A stretch of DNA of 64,000 bases, from the NCBI GenBank assembly GCA_019843655.1, contig JACDQD010000004.1, positions 13,082,001-13,146,000 of the forward strand, in the 5' to 3' direction. Within the stretch, counting starts at the first letter, position 1. Each line of letters opens with the position of its first letter. A program made the position numbers and the translations under genes. The DNA comes from Lethocerus indicus (lineage: Eukaryota; Arthropoda; Insecta; Hemiptera; Belostomatidae). Shown in pieces: positions 1-11,900 of this stretch. The notes beneath the pieces are model-generated. The model worked only from the letters and a program-made list of their open reading frames with translations, was not told where the DNA came from and made no database searches.

Positions 1-2471
1 CTCAGAATAATCCTCTGGTTGGTGCGCGCCGGCCCCTTTGACACACGACGTTCCTCGAATTTTTCACAGTTTTTCGCAATATTCCACATTTGCATGTCCA
101 TCCCGTTTGATTGTTCCTTCGTGTATCGCCCGGGAAACGTTTTTCCTATTTCTCCCTTTACTCTCTGCACGTAATTGTTGTAAGTTTTTTTTTGTCAAAC
201 AGGATTCTGTGCCAACGATGCGGGCTTAAAAAATGACGGCTGAAAAAATCTGTCCAGCCATCGAGACCTATTTTCCACATATTAAATATAACTTAATTTT
301 AAAATTTTTCTCTTGCTCAGTTGACACAAATATGATACATGTGCCGGGCTCGTCCACCGACCGTCTATATCAACCAACACAAAGGGATTGGGTGAATCTC
401 ATGGGTTGTATTGATGTTTATTTTCCTTTCAAATGTACATTCCACGAAATTAACCAAACGATGGACGCAAATTTATTAAATGTTGGTATGTTATGAGTTA
501 ATACTGTAGTTAATGTGATTTTACATTATTTTGCCATCCGATTCTCCCGAACTTAGTGTTCTCCCAGAGGATTTCTAACTATCGAAACCTGACAGTGGAT
601 TGACTTCGCCAAGGTTGTTCACCTTAGTTTTCGAATTTGTCAGAGGGCTCAATAATTCCTGGACGTATGTGCGATGAAATTGTGCGGTGGTTAATGGGTA
701 GGTGGCGGGTGTGTGGGGGGTTCAGGCGACACGTAGACCGAAAAACGTGGCCAAGGTATTGAAAAACGTGACTGGAATATACCAGCCAACTAGGGTATGA
801 TGTGGTGGTGGGAGGGGGGTCGAGGCGCCAATATGATGTGCCTCCACCTCATCCAACCGGATTTCATTCCCGACGTCTTCCCCATTTGATTTTCCAGGAC
901 CACGAACCGACCTGGCCATATCTTCCGTCACGTCTCAATTAATCTTCCTTGATTTTCGCCATATTGAAGGACATTTTGTAAGTATACGAAATTTGAGGCA
1001 AATATAAATCAAGCTAATTCGGGGATAGCTACTGAATTCATTTGTTAAATTAATCATCTGTATTTTCCTCATTTTGTTACATTTTTGATATTCTTTTAGA
1101 TAATTAACAGTCGTTAAATTTTAAATTCGTAGTGATCTTAGGTTACCAGAAAATTCTATTTTTATGAAGCATAATTATGCACAATTGTTTGAAGAAATTA
1201 TTTTGGAAAAATGCCCGCGAATATCTTGAATATTTACAGAGAAACAGCGACATTCTCCCGGGCCCCAATTATGAGTTTGGGGCCGGATTGACCCACACCC
1301 GGGGAACTCCTGTGTAGCTCCACTCGCTCCAGGATACAAACTTCGGACAATCGCCACTTCCTCGACAATGGGTTTAGTCCGAGTCGGACTCGACGCCGTC
1401 TCAATTCAACCCACACGAAACTAACGAGTCGGGCTCCGTTTGAACCATAACTCTTTTGTCATGGAAAGAATGGAATCCTGGTGGGTGGCCTGAAATTACC
1501 CGGTTATAAATAAAAGGAATCCGCTTTGACTATTCATGTTAGTTTTTAAACAGTTAAGAAAGAAGTAGTGTTGGGCGTTTGGTGGACACGCGCCCAAGAG
1601 CCGTCACGAAGGGGCGTACGCGTTGTGGGATAGGCGAGGAGTGGTTTTGTGGCTTTCCACAAGGAATAATCATGAATTTATGGAGATAAGTTCAGAATTT
1701 AACTGACGGAATAGCTGGTTAAATCTGTAGCGATGCGAAGGATACAGAGTACATCTCCAGGAAGCTCTCAAGAGAATCGATTTGTCCTTTGCCGGCACAA
1801 ATTATGTAGTTACCTTTTCGTTTAATTAAATAAATTCTTTATTATTATAAATAAAATATTATTATAAATAAAAGGTACCACAATACAGGGGAGGCCTGGA
1901 TGTGGTACTAAGTGTATTCACTTGAGGCGAAAATTGAGCGCAGACTTTTGTGATTGTGGTGGCGGAGTTTCCAAATTGAAATCTATTGTTCCGATTGTTC
2001 TTGGTGTACAATATTCCTCCTCCTTTAAGTTCCACCGGCTGAATATGAAGCAATTAACCGGCAATGGTCCACCGTGCCAGATCTCATATCTCTCTTCCTC
2101 CCTCTCTATTCTTTTCTATTCATTGTTCTCAAGAAACGATTCAGAAAACGGAAAGCTACACTCCGGATCGATCTCTCATCCTAATGCCCGGTTATTAATC
2201 ATCCGGGAAAAATATGGGACCCTTCTGCCCAATTGAACAACCGGAATGGAATCGGAAGAACAGTTCAAGTTCTTTGGCCATCCTTCGTGGATTTATTTTG
2301 CTCGTATATAAACAATTTCCAACATAATTGGTATTTAATAATTTATATTTCAATTTACGCCCATTCCTCAACAATATTAGGTGATTAGATGTTACTGACG
2401 AAACAGAAATTCTATCGCGGGTAATTTTTAAACAAGTTGACTGGAGACTATAAAAAAGATTTTATTCATTT
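1..2471. other. Unique AT-rich DNA, no gene recognised
   Basis: Short open frames occur on both strands, but none shows a known domain, and none combines a conserved motif with splice-like edges. A G-rich stretch lies at 693-722 and another at about 805-823, with several GGG or longer runs. The segment near 1250-1420 is somewhat richer in GC and CpG. I see no tRNA, rRNA or recognisable transposon protein here. It may be intronic or intergenic. Confidence 0.6.
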
Positions 2472-2530
2472 GCAGCCGAAACCGGTCTACCGGAACCAGC
2501 GAGAGGAGAGGGAAACACACGAAACCTACG
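2472..2530 (+). repeat. Copy of the ccgaaaccggtc dispersed family (3' half)
   Basis: The piece begins GCAGCCGAAACCGGTCTA and continues to accagcgagaggaga and a gaaac-type tail. The same order of blocks is found at 47748-47805, and weaker versions occur at 20573 and 29750. The upstream CTGAAGA box seen at 47734 is absent here, so this copy appears truncated on its left side. It contains CCGG-TCTA-CCGG, which can form a 4-bp stem with a 4-nt loop. The shared blocks are seen directly. Assignment to a Penelope-like element end is inference. Confidence 0.5.
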
Positions 2531-3717
2531 GCATTAAGACAAAAATAACAGTCAACATTTCCGCCGCCTGGTTTTTCCAACAGTAAAGTGTCACGTAAAG
2601 GTCCCTCTCGATTTATGAAACCGGTACCGCAATAAATTCCCCATTCTCAATTGGTGTTGTTTGGATTGGTTGTAGTTGCAGTTTGAGTTGGGCATATTTC
2701 ACCCCTAACACAGTTTATAACAATCGACTGGCGGTCAATCACCAGACATTTTTAAAACTCTAACTAAATGTTGTAACCCGCATGGAAAACTACCAATTTG
2801 TAACTCACCAGTAGAGTTTGACGAATTTTCCCTGTTACGGACAAACCGAAAACTCTTTATCCCCACAGCTCTATAATTCTACTACTATTTCGGTATTACT
2901 TTATGGTAATAATACCGTAATGATAGATTGGTTGATTAAAGATATGACTGATGTCAATAGTACAATTATAGTTACTAATATACGATAGGTTGCTGGTGTT
3001 GTGACCAAAATAGAGAAATTATGAGACGGAATTATTCTTAGAATAGTGTTCAAATTTCGATGAACACTGATAATTAGTAATTATACCGTAAAATGAGGTG
3101 ATCGAGCATAGGCAAAAACTTTTGGCTGATTTCGAACTGAGTTGTTCACACAAAAATCACAATTTATTGTTTTATTATTTTAGCTCAGCGATTAATGGTA
3201 TTTGAATATCTGCAATTAGAGGTAAGCCGACGGTAAGGACCTCCTACTTCTGCTTCTCCTCCTAAAGGAAGCGAAATGAATAACTCATACTGGAAAAGCA
3301 ATAAGGGTAATGTTTCAGACCCGCGCCACACTTCCGGCTCACATTTCCCCCCATCGCGGTTTTGAATCTAACAATGACAGGTCTCAAGATTAACGACTGC
3401 ATTATTTACCCCCACGCATACATTATAACCTACAGTCCGTGAATTCCCAACAGTAATCACTTAGGTGCCGTATTCCCAACGGCATTGAAATAATGCGTTA
3501 TGCGGAAGCGTAACAAGATTTCATACGCATTCATAATTGTTTCGCATGAAATTTCCTTTCAAGTCATCGGTACGACAAAAGTGTTTTAATGAGTTTGTTC
3601 TTGAACAACTGCTTGCCGTCTAAAGTAGCGGCAGTGCAAAGGCCGCCGATACTGAAAGATACTCAAAGGCACAAAGAAGTGGCGAGGTTCCCATGTATAA
3701 TAAGAGTAAGTTCTCAC
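2531..3717. other. Unique AT-rich DNA, no gene recognised
   Basis: No credible coding region, RNA gene or transposon is visible. The sequence around 2880-2960 is rich in short TA and TAAT motifs, including a run of taccgtaat-type words, but it has no periodic structure. Confidence 0.6.
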
Positions 3718-3800
3718 TACAGTAATTGATATCGGGTTTATCTTGGTAGTTAAAGCGTTGAACCGGGTTCAAATACCGCTGGCGGACCGAATTTTTCCTC
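3718..3800 (+). repeat. Possible tRNA-derived SINE fragment (B box only)
   Basis: GGTTCAAATACC at 3766-3777 fits the Pol III B-box consensus (GGTTCRANNCC). It is followed by a short GC-rich stretch and then an AT-rich tail. A convincing A box about 45 nt upstream is missing. The piece is therefore either a decayed SINE or a chance match. Confidence is low. Confidence 0.25.
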
Positions 3801-4284
3801 GAATTAAAAATTTCAGAAGGAGGGTGTCTTCTGTTTGTTTTCGCGTACGTAAATAAGCGGCACAATTGTTGCGTGTAGAATCGGCCTATGTTTCTGGACC
3901 TAATAGTGTATATTTTATTTGAGTAATACAGCTCTATCAATTGCTACTTTAATACTTTAAATAAATATATCACAAAGCAGTTTTATTGCGATGAACACAC
4001 GACATAGTTTGTGTTCCAGTATAAATGTTTTCTGGACGATATCCTCTCTTCAAAATGAATGTACTCAACACTTCCGAGAAACAAGTCCTGAGCGACTTTA
4101 TTTATCAACTTGACTGAAGTCATATAACTACGTTCCACTCCCGGTAAGAGCGGACCGGTAAACTCTCGAGGATGCACAATAAATATATAGGATAACTAAA
4201 TTTTCTTCGCGACATTAATGCCGATACAGTGCGGATCGCCTGAACTCAACACTTATCCCCGTCCGTTTGGAGCGTGATTTAGAA

Positions 4285-4375
4285 ACATTTTCCAGGCGTT
4301 AGACAAGCCAAATGCGAACGCGCGTTATGTAAAACATCGTAGCTTCGATTCTCACCGGTGGTATAATTTTGTCCA
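4285..4375 (+). repeat. Possible tRNA-derived SINE head
   Basis: AGCTTCGATTCTCACCGG at 4341-4358 looks like a decayed B box followed by the usual T-stem. About 45 nt upstream, ccaggcgttagacaagcc could be a degenerate A box and D arm. The spacing fits a tRNA. Both boxes deviate from consensus, so this is more likely a degenerate SINE than a working tRNA. Confidence 0.3.
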
Positions 4376-7191
4376 TTTGTAAATTTGAATTTCAGATTTC
4401 AACCCCCACAGAGGGTTGCTTGTTAATGATTTGAATTCCTGCTTATTTTATTGATTAATGCCCTTGTCTACAATGAAAAGACCATATTTTCTTGGACATT
4501 TTCTGTGTAAATAGAGTTTCTGACGCTTTCCTATTAGTGTATTTGGAATCCTAATTTTCGTTGTATTAAAAAAAGTTTTTAAAGTTCAAAGTTTGTTCTG
4601 ATCTTTGAGATGTGCTTCGGATAGTATTCTACAACGTTTCGGTGTATATTATCCTTCAATAAATTTTCAAATACTTTCGCATTTCGTCTGTCAATTAATT
4701 TCGAAAGAGCCTCGCACTCGGAGCGGCTAAATCAAACTGTTTTCGTAAGACAACCCACGCCACGTCCCAGCCTTAGGCTTAAGTGCTAACAATCAGAATA
4801 ATGGTTGGTATTAGTGCTGAAGGCACAGTGCCTCGCCTCTAATTGAAATGGATGCACATCTTTCAATCGAGAACAATTCGGAGGGCACGCATCCCGCTAA
4901 TATGCCACCGAGCGGGAGCCTGCTCCTACTCCCACTACACCCCTTTACAACACAGTCTGAATCCCGGCCTCCCCAATGTCTGAACTTTGTTCGCCGCCAG
5001 CCACGAAACTTCGGGCCACAATACTCCACGGGCCAAACCTTCACCGGTTTCTCAAAACGGAAACCGATATTGACATACGGCGCTTGGTTCGAAAACCGCG
5101 GTACGATTCGCATGCCTGCAAAACAGCAAAGAGGTCAAAATGAGTATTGTCATTCACTATTGAATTATTCAGTCTCTAATCACTGATTATGTCCCGCCGA
5201 TTTCGGTTTCTCAGTGCAGGTTAAGAGTGCAGTGCCCCTTTTGGCATCCTACTGTCTACTAACTTAAACCGACGGCAAGGATGAACCCGCGACAAAAAAA
5301 TAATTTTGTCCATTAATTTCTAAGAGCCAGTTTTGAGAGTAAAATTTTCACGCATCCTACATCTGAGAGAAAGAGTATATGAAACAAAAGAGTTGAATCA
5401 GAAAATAGTTCTCTATACAGTCTACCTCACTACACTGGAATATGTAGATACAAGAGTATGTGGATATGCTCGTTAGTATAAAAACAGTTTCGCAATCTTG
5501 ATTAAACAGTGAGGAAACATTTTAAAATTCAAATTTGCAAACAGATAGAAAATTCCAAATACCATATGAGCAATACTATATAGAATTACAAACAAGACAT
5601 CTTTAAAAAATTATATGACGATCATTTATTTCCTGAACAACATTTCCAGTGTTGTTTTATTAACAAACAGGTTTGCATAATTACGTTCAAACTTGTAAGC
5701 ATCGACTGAACATAAAACCAAGCTATTGAAACCCCTAGAAAAGACGAAGGGTGTCTCTAGGCGGACTCAAGATCATATCCTGAATTATGAAAAATCAGCG
5801 TTCATCTAATCTAGGTTCGTAGATTACAGAAAAACAATTAAATAAACCCTCACTCAACAGGCTCAGTTATTACACTGATAGCCGGAGTTTGTAATGAGAC
5901 GATGACGTGTATTGTGCCCGTTTTACTCCTAAATAATTGGCCTAATAATGAGCGCTAATGTGGTCTCTCTACGAACTAGTTCTCTCGTGTGCGCTGTTCA
6001 TTGTCTGCTGTCTCTCGGAGAATTCCAGCCAATACGCGGGCAAACTTCCTCCCATTGTTGAATTCCACGTAATTCAATCGTAAGGGACAGGAAACCCTCC
6101 TTGGCGCCAGCCAGGCATCGTTTCATTACAGACGCCCCCACAGTAATATATCTATTACGGTCTCGTTCCTACTTTCTTTAAATATTTCCTCTATGTATAT
6201 ATAGTACCATACACATAACACTATGAATCATGAGCAGCCGGTAGCCCGATATGATCGTATAATAATATTCAATATTGTTCAATAATAGATGGCAAGAGTA
6301 ATTTGATTACTCTTATTACTACTAATATCATTATGAAAAGTCCACCGAAGACATGAACTATTTGTACTCAAGACCTGTACTCCTTGCATATATATCCGTC
6401 ATTTGTCCCCATCCACCCATCAAGGAAATCCGAAAAAGCGTTGAAATTATGAAAAAAAGAAAACCGAAAATGTCTGGAAGGAGAAGTGAGTCCTTGCTGG
6501 CCGCGTTCAATGTAAAAGCTAAATAATTTTTATTACTCACCGACGGGCTCCTTCTCGACCCCTAATAGCTCCCCCATATTTATTCATGACTCACTTAGTC
6601 ATACCCTCCTATATTCACTTCCGCGTCTTAGCGGTGAATTGAAATTAAAACGAAACTAAAGCGGGAATACGAAGGCGGAAAATAAAAGTTTTCCCGCCGT
6701 GAATAATTCATACGACTAAATGGATGATACTGGGGGGTCTGAGCGGAAAGAGGGATTTAATATTCGATCAATAATAAATACGAACCAATAAATCTTATCT
6801 TAAGTAATTATCTTAAAGTTAAAAAGAATTATTGATACATCGCAACCGTTCAAACACTCGATCTGACGAATGAAAAATACACTTTTTCGGATGCAGGATG
6901 ATTATAAGAGGTATTTTAGTAATTATGGAGTACCCTGAATACCCATCTACTCGGTTGTGAAATATGTCTCGAGTCCATTAGATCAGTTGAGATGTCCTGG
7001 AGGCGACACCTGAAAAGTGGTAATAAAAGATCCGATGCTATCTCAATATTACCTTGAGGAATATTTCCCTCTCTCGTGACAATTATAAGAGGTAAATATA
7101 AACAGAAACATTTGAATGCGGACGAGACAAAGCACTCCGGGCGGAACAGTTTACTGGACTTTATCCGTTGTTGGAGACCTGAAACAAGTAG
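4376..7191. other. Unique AT-rich DNA, no gene recognised
   Basis: The stretch around 4850-5110 is richer in GC and open in two opposite frames of about 100 codons. Neither translation resembles a known family, and overlapping open frames on opposite strands are expected by chance in GC-richer DNA. The rest is AT-rich without repeats that I can see. Confidence 0.55.
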
Positions 7192-7197
7192 TTGTCT

Positions 7198-7223
7198 GGG
7201 AGTGGGCGGGGGGGCGGGGGCGG
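7198..7223 (+). other. G-quadruplex candidate
   Basis: Four guanine runs lie within 23 bases: GGG (7198-7200), GGG (7204-7206), a run of seven (7208-7214) and a run of five (7216-7220). Loops are 3, 1 and 1 nt. This meets the usual sequence rule for a four-stack-strand G-quadruplex on the plus strand. The surrounding 7192-7435 is a GC-rich patch with no recognised product. Confidence 0.55.
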
Positions 7224-7770
7224 TGTAGATCGGTCGAGAAGATTTGACCTAGAGTGGAGGGAGCAGGACTCGGAACGGCGGCATTATAACCGCCGAAGAG
7301 GAGTCCGTGTCCTCCAATCGGCTTTGGGCCGCAGTGACACTCTGCAGCCGACAGATAAGGTCTCGCACACTTCTACCGCCCACCAAACCGATCCGTCACC
7401 AACCGGTCTGGTCTCGGCCGATATCATACCTTGACGGAGGACTCTGGATACAAGTTTTCCAATCAATATAGAGATTGAAGTGGAGATCATTCATCGAGAA
7501 AAAATTTTTTTGTAGATAGCGGAGAACGTTGTGACAACAGGCACAATTTTGTTTTACGAACTCATCTGAGAGCCATCGAACCAGCCCTATAAATGCCCTG
7601 GGAATCTCCGCCGAAAATGTTAATGATATTCTTTATTGCAAACTAAATTCTTCGTCGAGATGTACACCGATATGTAGTAAGATTTAGGGTACAAGCCGTA
7701 TAATCCAAACTCGGTAGATATTGATGACAAGCGGTAGCTGACTTTTGAAAAATAAATGCCCTGTCTAGAT
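7224..7770. other. GC-rich patch grading into AT-rich DNA
   Basis: About 200 bp of GC-rich sequence gives way at about 7440 to AT-rich DNA that runs up to the T-rich 3' end of Jockey fragment A. No product, RNA or repeat is recognised. Confidence 0.5.
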
Positions 7771-8545
7771 TTTTTTAACCTTTTTTTATTTTTGTACAAT
7801 CAACTACGTATAGTTATGGGTACAACTGATGAGTGTTTTCTTTTCATATGAATGTCTCGATAAAAGAGACCACCCAATGATGGCACTTTTTCCACATGAA
7901 CAGTTTATGGCTTCGGGCTAACAAGATCTCTGGGCCAGTGGCGTTTGAGCCGACGCGGGGGAGATAATGGATGGGAAACAGAGGAAAGGGACTGAACAAG
8001 TGGATTTGGATGTGGAGAGAGGCGGGAATGGAATTTAAGGAAGCGTGATTTTGCGACTTCGTCGACTGTCGGTATGTTGAGGTCATTATGGATTGTTCGG
8101 TTAGAAACATACCAGGAGCATTAAGGATGGTACGAAGGACTTTTGATGCGGGCGATGTTGGATTTCTTAGCGGAACCCATAGCTCTATTCCGTAAGTCCA
8201 TGTCGGTTTTAAAATGGATTTGTATATTGTAAGTTTGTTGTCTACTGTCAGTTTCGATGTCTTTTTCAAAAGAGGTCTCAGCAGTCCAAATTTGCGGTTG
8301 AGGTCTGTTCTTTTGAGTCGCGTATGGGGGTTCCACGTGAATCTTTTGTCTATGTAGAGTCCCAGGTAGCGAGCCTGCTGTTGGGTGGGAATAGGAGCAT
8401 CTGTCTAAATCTACGACGCCATTTTGATGAACGTTGCTAGCACTCTCTCGGTTAATATTAATGATATCTGGTTTTTTTTCTGAAAAAAGAGTACGTTTCG
8501 TCAAGCTGTACGCCTCCAGTTAGAAAGCTGGGGGTAGAAGCGATA
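7771..8545 (-). mobile_element. Jockey-clade LINE fragment A, 5'-truncated and frameshifted
   Basis: This is the C-terminal part of a non-LTR retrotransposon reverse transcriptase, read on the minus strand. The 3' end of the element is the T-rich stretch at 7771-7797. Translation shows the Jockey-type segment SILKPTWTYGIELW (about 8170-8212) followed by VLRTILNAP. In Jockey-clade proteins a motif like IQRFQSK sits between these two segments. Here it is lost through a 14-nt deletion at about 8146, which also shifts the frame. Upstream residues occur in other frames, among them tracts matching RYLGL...RFTW-type and HPNPLV-type regions, so the copy is dead. Its sequence closely matches fragment C at 62275-62831. 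The 5' edge is unclear: coding-like sequence may extend to about 8660, and I found no target-site duplication. The family assignment is firm; the limits are approximate. Confidence 0.85.
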
Positions 8546-8890
8546 GAATCAAGTGTCCTCAATTTCACAACGACCTCTCTGGGGCAATATTGATAATACT
8601 GGTCTCGTCGCGACGTACGTCCGCCTGTAGGACAAAAATGGTGTCGGTTATATTATAGTGGCCGGGTAACGTTACAATATTATTAGGTGTAGCGAACGGA
8701 TGCCTGCCTTATTGGCTCACAGAGAGAGCGAGAGAAAGATAGTTAGATGGAGCCCGGGCAAGGATTATAAACAAGCATTATAAACTGGGGTAAAGCCTTT
8801 CAAATTTCTGACTACCGAATTTCCTTTCACGCAGGATCGATCTTACCTTCAGGGCCGGACTCGATTCCCTACCACAGCCCTCTCTCCTTT
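8546..8890. other. Possible 5' continuation of Jockey A, then unique DNA
   Basis: Minus-strand sequence just beyond 8545 still resembles the region before the WR.K.NE.KS..TF segment of Jockey reverse transcriptases, although it is badly decayed. Beyond about 8660 I see only AT-rich unique DNA and a short purine-rich agagagcgagagaaag run at 8720-8737. Confidence 0.35.
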
Positions 8891-8894
8891 CAAT

Positions 8895-8990
8895 CAATAG
8901 TATGCTTTTGAAGCAAAGGTTCTTGGGTTTGATCCCCGGGTAGGTCGGAATTTGTAACGAAATTCCCGGCTCGGTATTGAGGCTTGGAAG
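8895..8990 (+). repeat. Possible tRNA-derived SINE piece
   Basis: GGTTTGATCCC at 8926-8936 differs from the B-box consensus by one C-to-T change. It is preceded by gcttttgaagcaaaggttc, which is typical of the anticodon-to-T-arm part of a tRNA, and followed by ccgggtaggtcgg. The A-box half cannot be recognised. The layout suits a partial tRNA-derived SINE. It cannot be an intact tRNA because no complete cloverleaf can be drawn. Confidence 0.35.
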
Positions 8991-11900
8991 TGAGGAGATA
9001 AGAGAAACCTTGAATGCCGACTGAACGAAGAATGTTTGACATTTCATATTATCTCTTCACGTCAGTTGCATAATTTTTAATTTAAATTAGGTTCGTAGAT
9101 ATGAATTAGACACGACCGATTTTCAATTTCTTCAGATTGTACATTAAGGGAGTTTAGGTGTTAAATAACGTTCTCGCGTTGTTTTTCGCGTTTACTACCA
9201 TTGCCTACTAGAAGTTGATAAACTTCTCGCTACACTTTTCTGCCACAAGAGACGGGACAATATATTCTATGACTCAATTTCCGGTTTCCTCTATTTCAAA
9301 ACGCTATATAAATACTGATATAAAAAAGTAATTTCATTCAAGATGTATAAAACCATCGGTGACCGGAGTTGAAGTTCAGTGTTTTGGGTCGTTGTTCTGG
9401 CCAGGGTGAAGACGAAGGAAGGAAAAAAGTACGCTGTACAGTTGTAGCGGACGAAGGGAAATAGCTGCAAGGGGGGACAATAAAACAAATGGCGCGGAAA
9501 GACTCCTAGACTACTCGTCCTCTCTCTTGTACGCGAGGTACAAAAACTAGAGAGATAACTTGTCCCCTCTGCCATCACGCTCAGCAATATCCAAACTGCC
9601 TCAATTATAAGCTACGACCGGACAGGTTTAGCTGTCCGATGAGACGCCGAAATCGTTCTGCGTTTAAGTGCCAAACAGGCAAGAATGAAAAGTAATTCAA
9701 GTGACTAGTAATCACAATTTATTTGCCAACAAAGACCTGTTGACAAAGTGCTCCTGACAATTGACGATGGTTTGGCGATACAATACCGCATTACTCGTCC
9801 GTTTTGCGGGTTAGTATCTCGTCCCGCCGTACTTTCGTCTTCTACCGGAGTACCAATTTATTATAGTTCATTTGTACATTCTCGTTACCTCATTTATCAG
9901 GCGCAATTTTTACAATTTTTCAGTTTGTTAACATTGCCACAACCAAAGATTTTTCTTGACCCGATAATACAGTATAACTGCGGTAGAACTGTCCCTCATG
10001 CATTACCGTATTTAAATAAATCAGACGTAGGCCACCGATTAATAATAGCGAATAAGTGAATAAACTCAGTTTAGTAATTCAGTTTAGGAGAAGCAGTAAT
10101 TTAATGAGAAATTAATGATAAATTTGTACGACTTACGAGTTCAGTAATCCATTAACGACCACATTATCCTTAAATACAGCCACGTGCAAATATTTGAGTA
10201 ATGATATGCTTTGTAACTGTGGATAGATCCATCGAACGATTTACGTTGCAGCAGTTTTAATTTATTCAAAATATTCACCGTTGTAAAATAAACGGAACCC
10301 AGGTGAAATTCATCGATACGATTTCAAGTGACGCTGAACTGAATGATTCCAGATTTGCCGTATACGGTCACATTCACCTGCGTAGAACGTGGAGACGAAG
10401 TAGATAGTGATAGTAGTAGACGGGGGAGGATTTTTTTTTTTAACGTGTACGTTTTGAAAGTTAGTCAGCGGGATGGGAGATAAGAGGAAGGGCCGCCCCC
10501 GCCGCCCTTCCCCGATGCTGATACATCACGATCCTTTCACAACGAGCTCCCAGACTAACTCAAGTGACCCTCCAACATTTAGTCTTACAACGCCCACCAC
10601 AACCTAAACCACTACCGGTACACAAACACTCCGCGCTTATTTATTTCCCAATTCATATTTATTATATACATGAGTTTTATGGGTTTCCATAAAATTTGGT
10701 TCCTAATGCGGTTAAACGGTACAGCGTATTAAATATGTAACTAACTTAGAATGATACGTAGAAAGTTGAAATATTGAAATATTAGTCCCGCGCTACACCA
10801 ATTCGCATATTTATTTGTATACTTATTTCTTGGAATATCTTCTGTTGCAATGACACCAGTAGCAGAGTACGCGTCACAAATTTCATTCTGGGAATACCGG
10901 CGACGTGGGAATCTTCAATCTCGACCCCAATTGGCCTCCATTCTGTTTGGCCTCAAACATGAATTGAAGTTCAAGGCAAAAGCGCCGCTAAATACGTTTC
11001 ACGATTATAGTTACCCCGCGTATTTTCTTTCCCCTGAAAAACGGACACTTTGCCTAGAGGATCGGTTGCAAAATGTGTTTATCCTGGTTTTGCGGCGGTG
11101 GTTTTCACGAAGCTTTCCCCCAGAGATGGGAGCCGCGCTGAAAATGTAAAACTGTTGGGCTCTTGGGTGGGGCCCTCGGCTGAAAGAGGCCCCCGGAAAT
11201 TAATTAGATAATTTTGGTTGAAGGCTCTCGCATTAATGTTGGCCCCGGGGCGGGTTTTCCTCTTTATCTTGGCATTTCCCAAGCGGACCCAACAGCCCGT
11301 CCTCATTCCCTTTGTTCGTTGCCGCCTTCCTTCATTCATCGCGGGCGTCCTCCCCCCATCCTCTCTCCTCTACGACCAAATCCAATTAGCAACAAACCCG
11401 TTCTCTTTGGCGCCAAGCTGCCCACTTTACCCGCCCAAATTGACTCCAGTAACATGTAGGCTTTACCCACTTATTTTTCTTGGCACCCAAGGTCAACATA
11501 AAACGGTAAACATTTGTCAATTATGTTTAAGGCGAGTTATAAAATCTTAAAGAAGTTTTCAACTGCTAAAAATAATTATAAATATGTATTGATACATTTT
11601 CGCGTATATTATTATAAAAGAAATGGGTTACCTGCGTCAAAAGGGAATAAAACTAAAGGGATGATAAAAAATACGCCTTTATATTTAAAACTCTCGTGAC
11701 ATTATTGACAATGTCTGTAATTATCGAAACGGGAATTAAGTACTTAACCGCTTTTGCCAAATATAACGTCGCGACTACGGTAATTGTATTACTCTGTGCA
11801 CACATGTAATATGATCATTATAACCATTTTATAAAAACGTATTTTCACAAATTAGTCAATTCTTCCTTCAAGTGTCACTTGTAAATTATAATTCTGCATA

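Noticed and set aside
9619..9655. Hairpin followed by CCGATGAGACGCCGAAA
   Set aside because: The hammerhead box would need CUGAUGA; the U is replaced by C and stem II would be a single pair.
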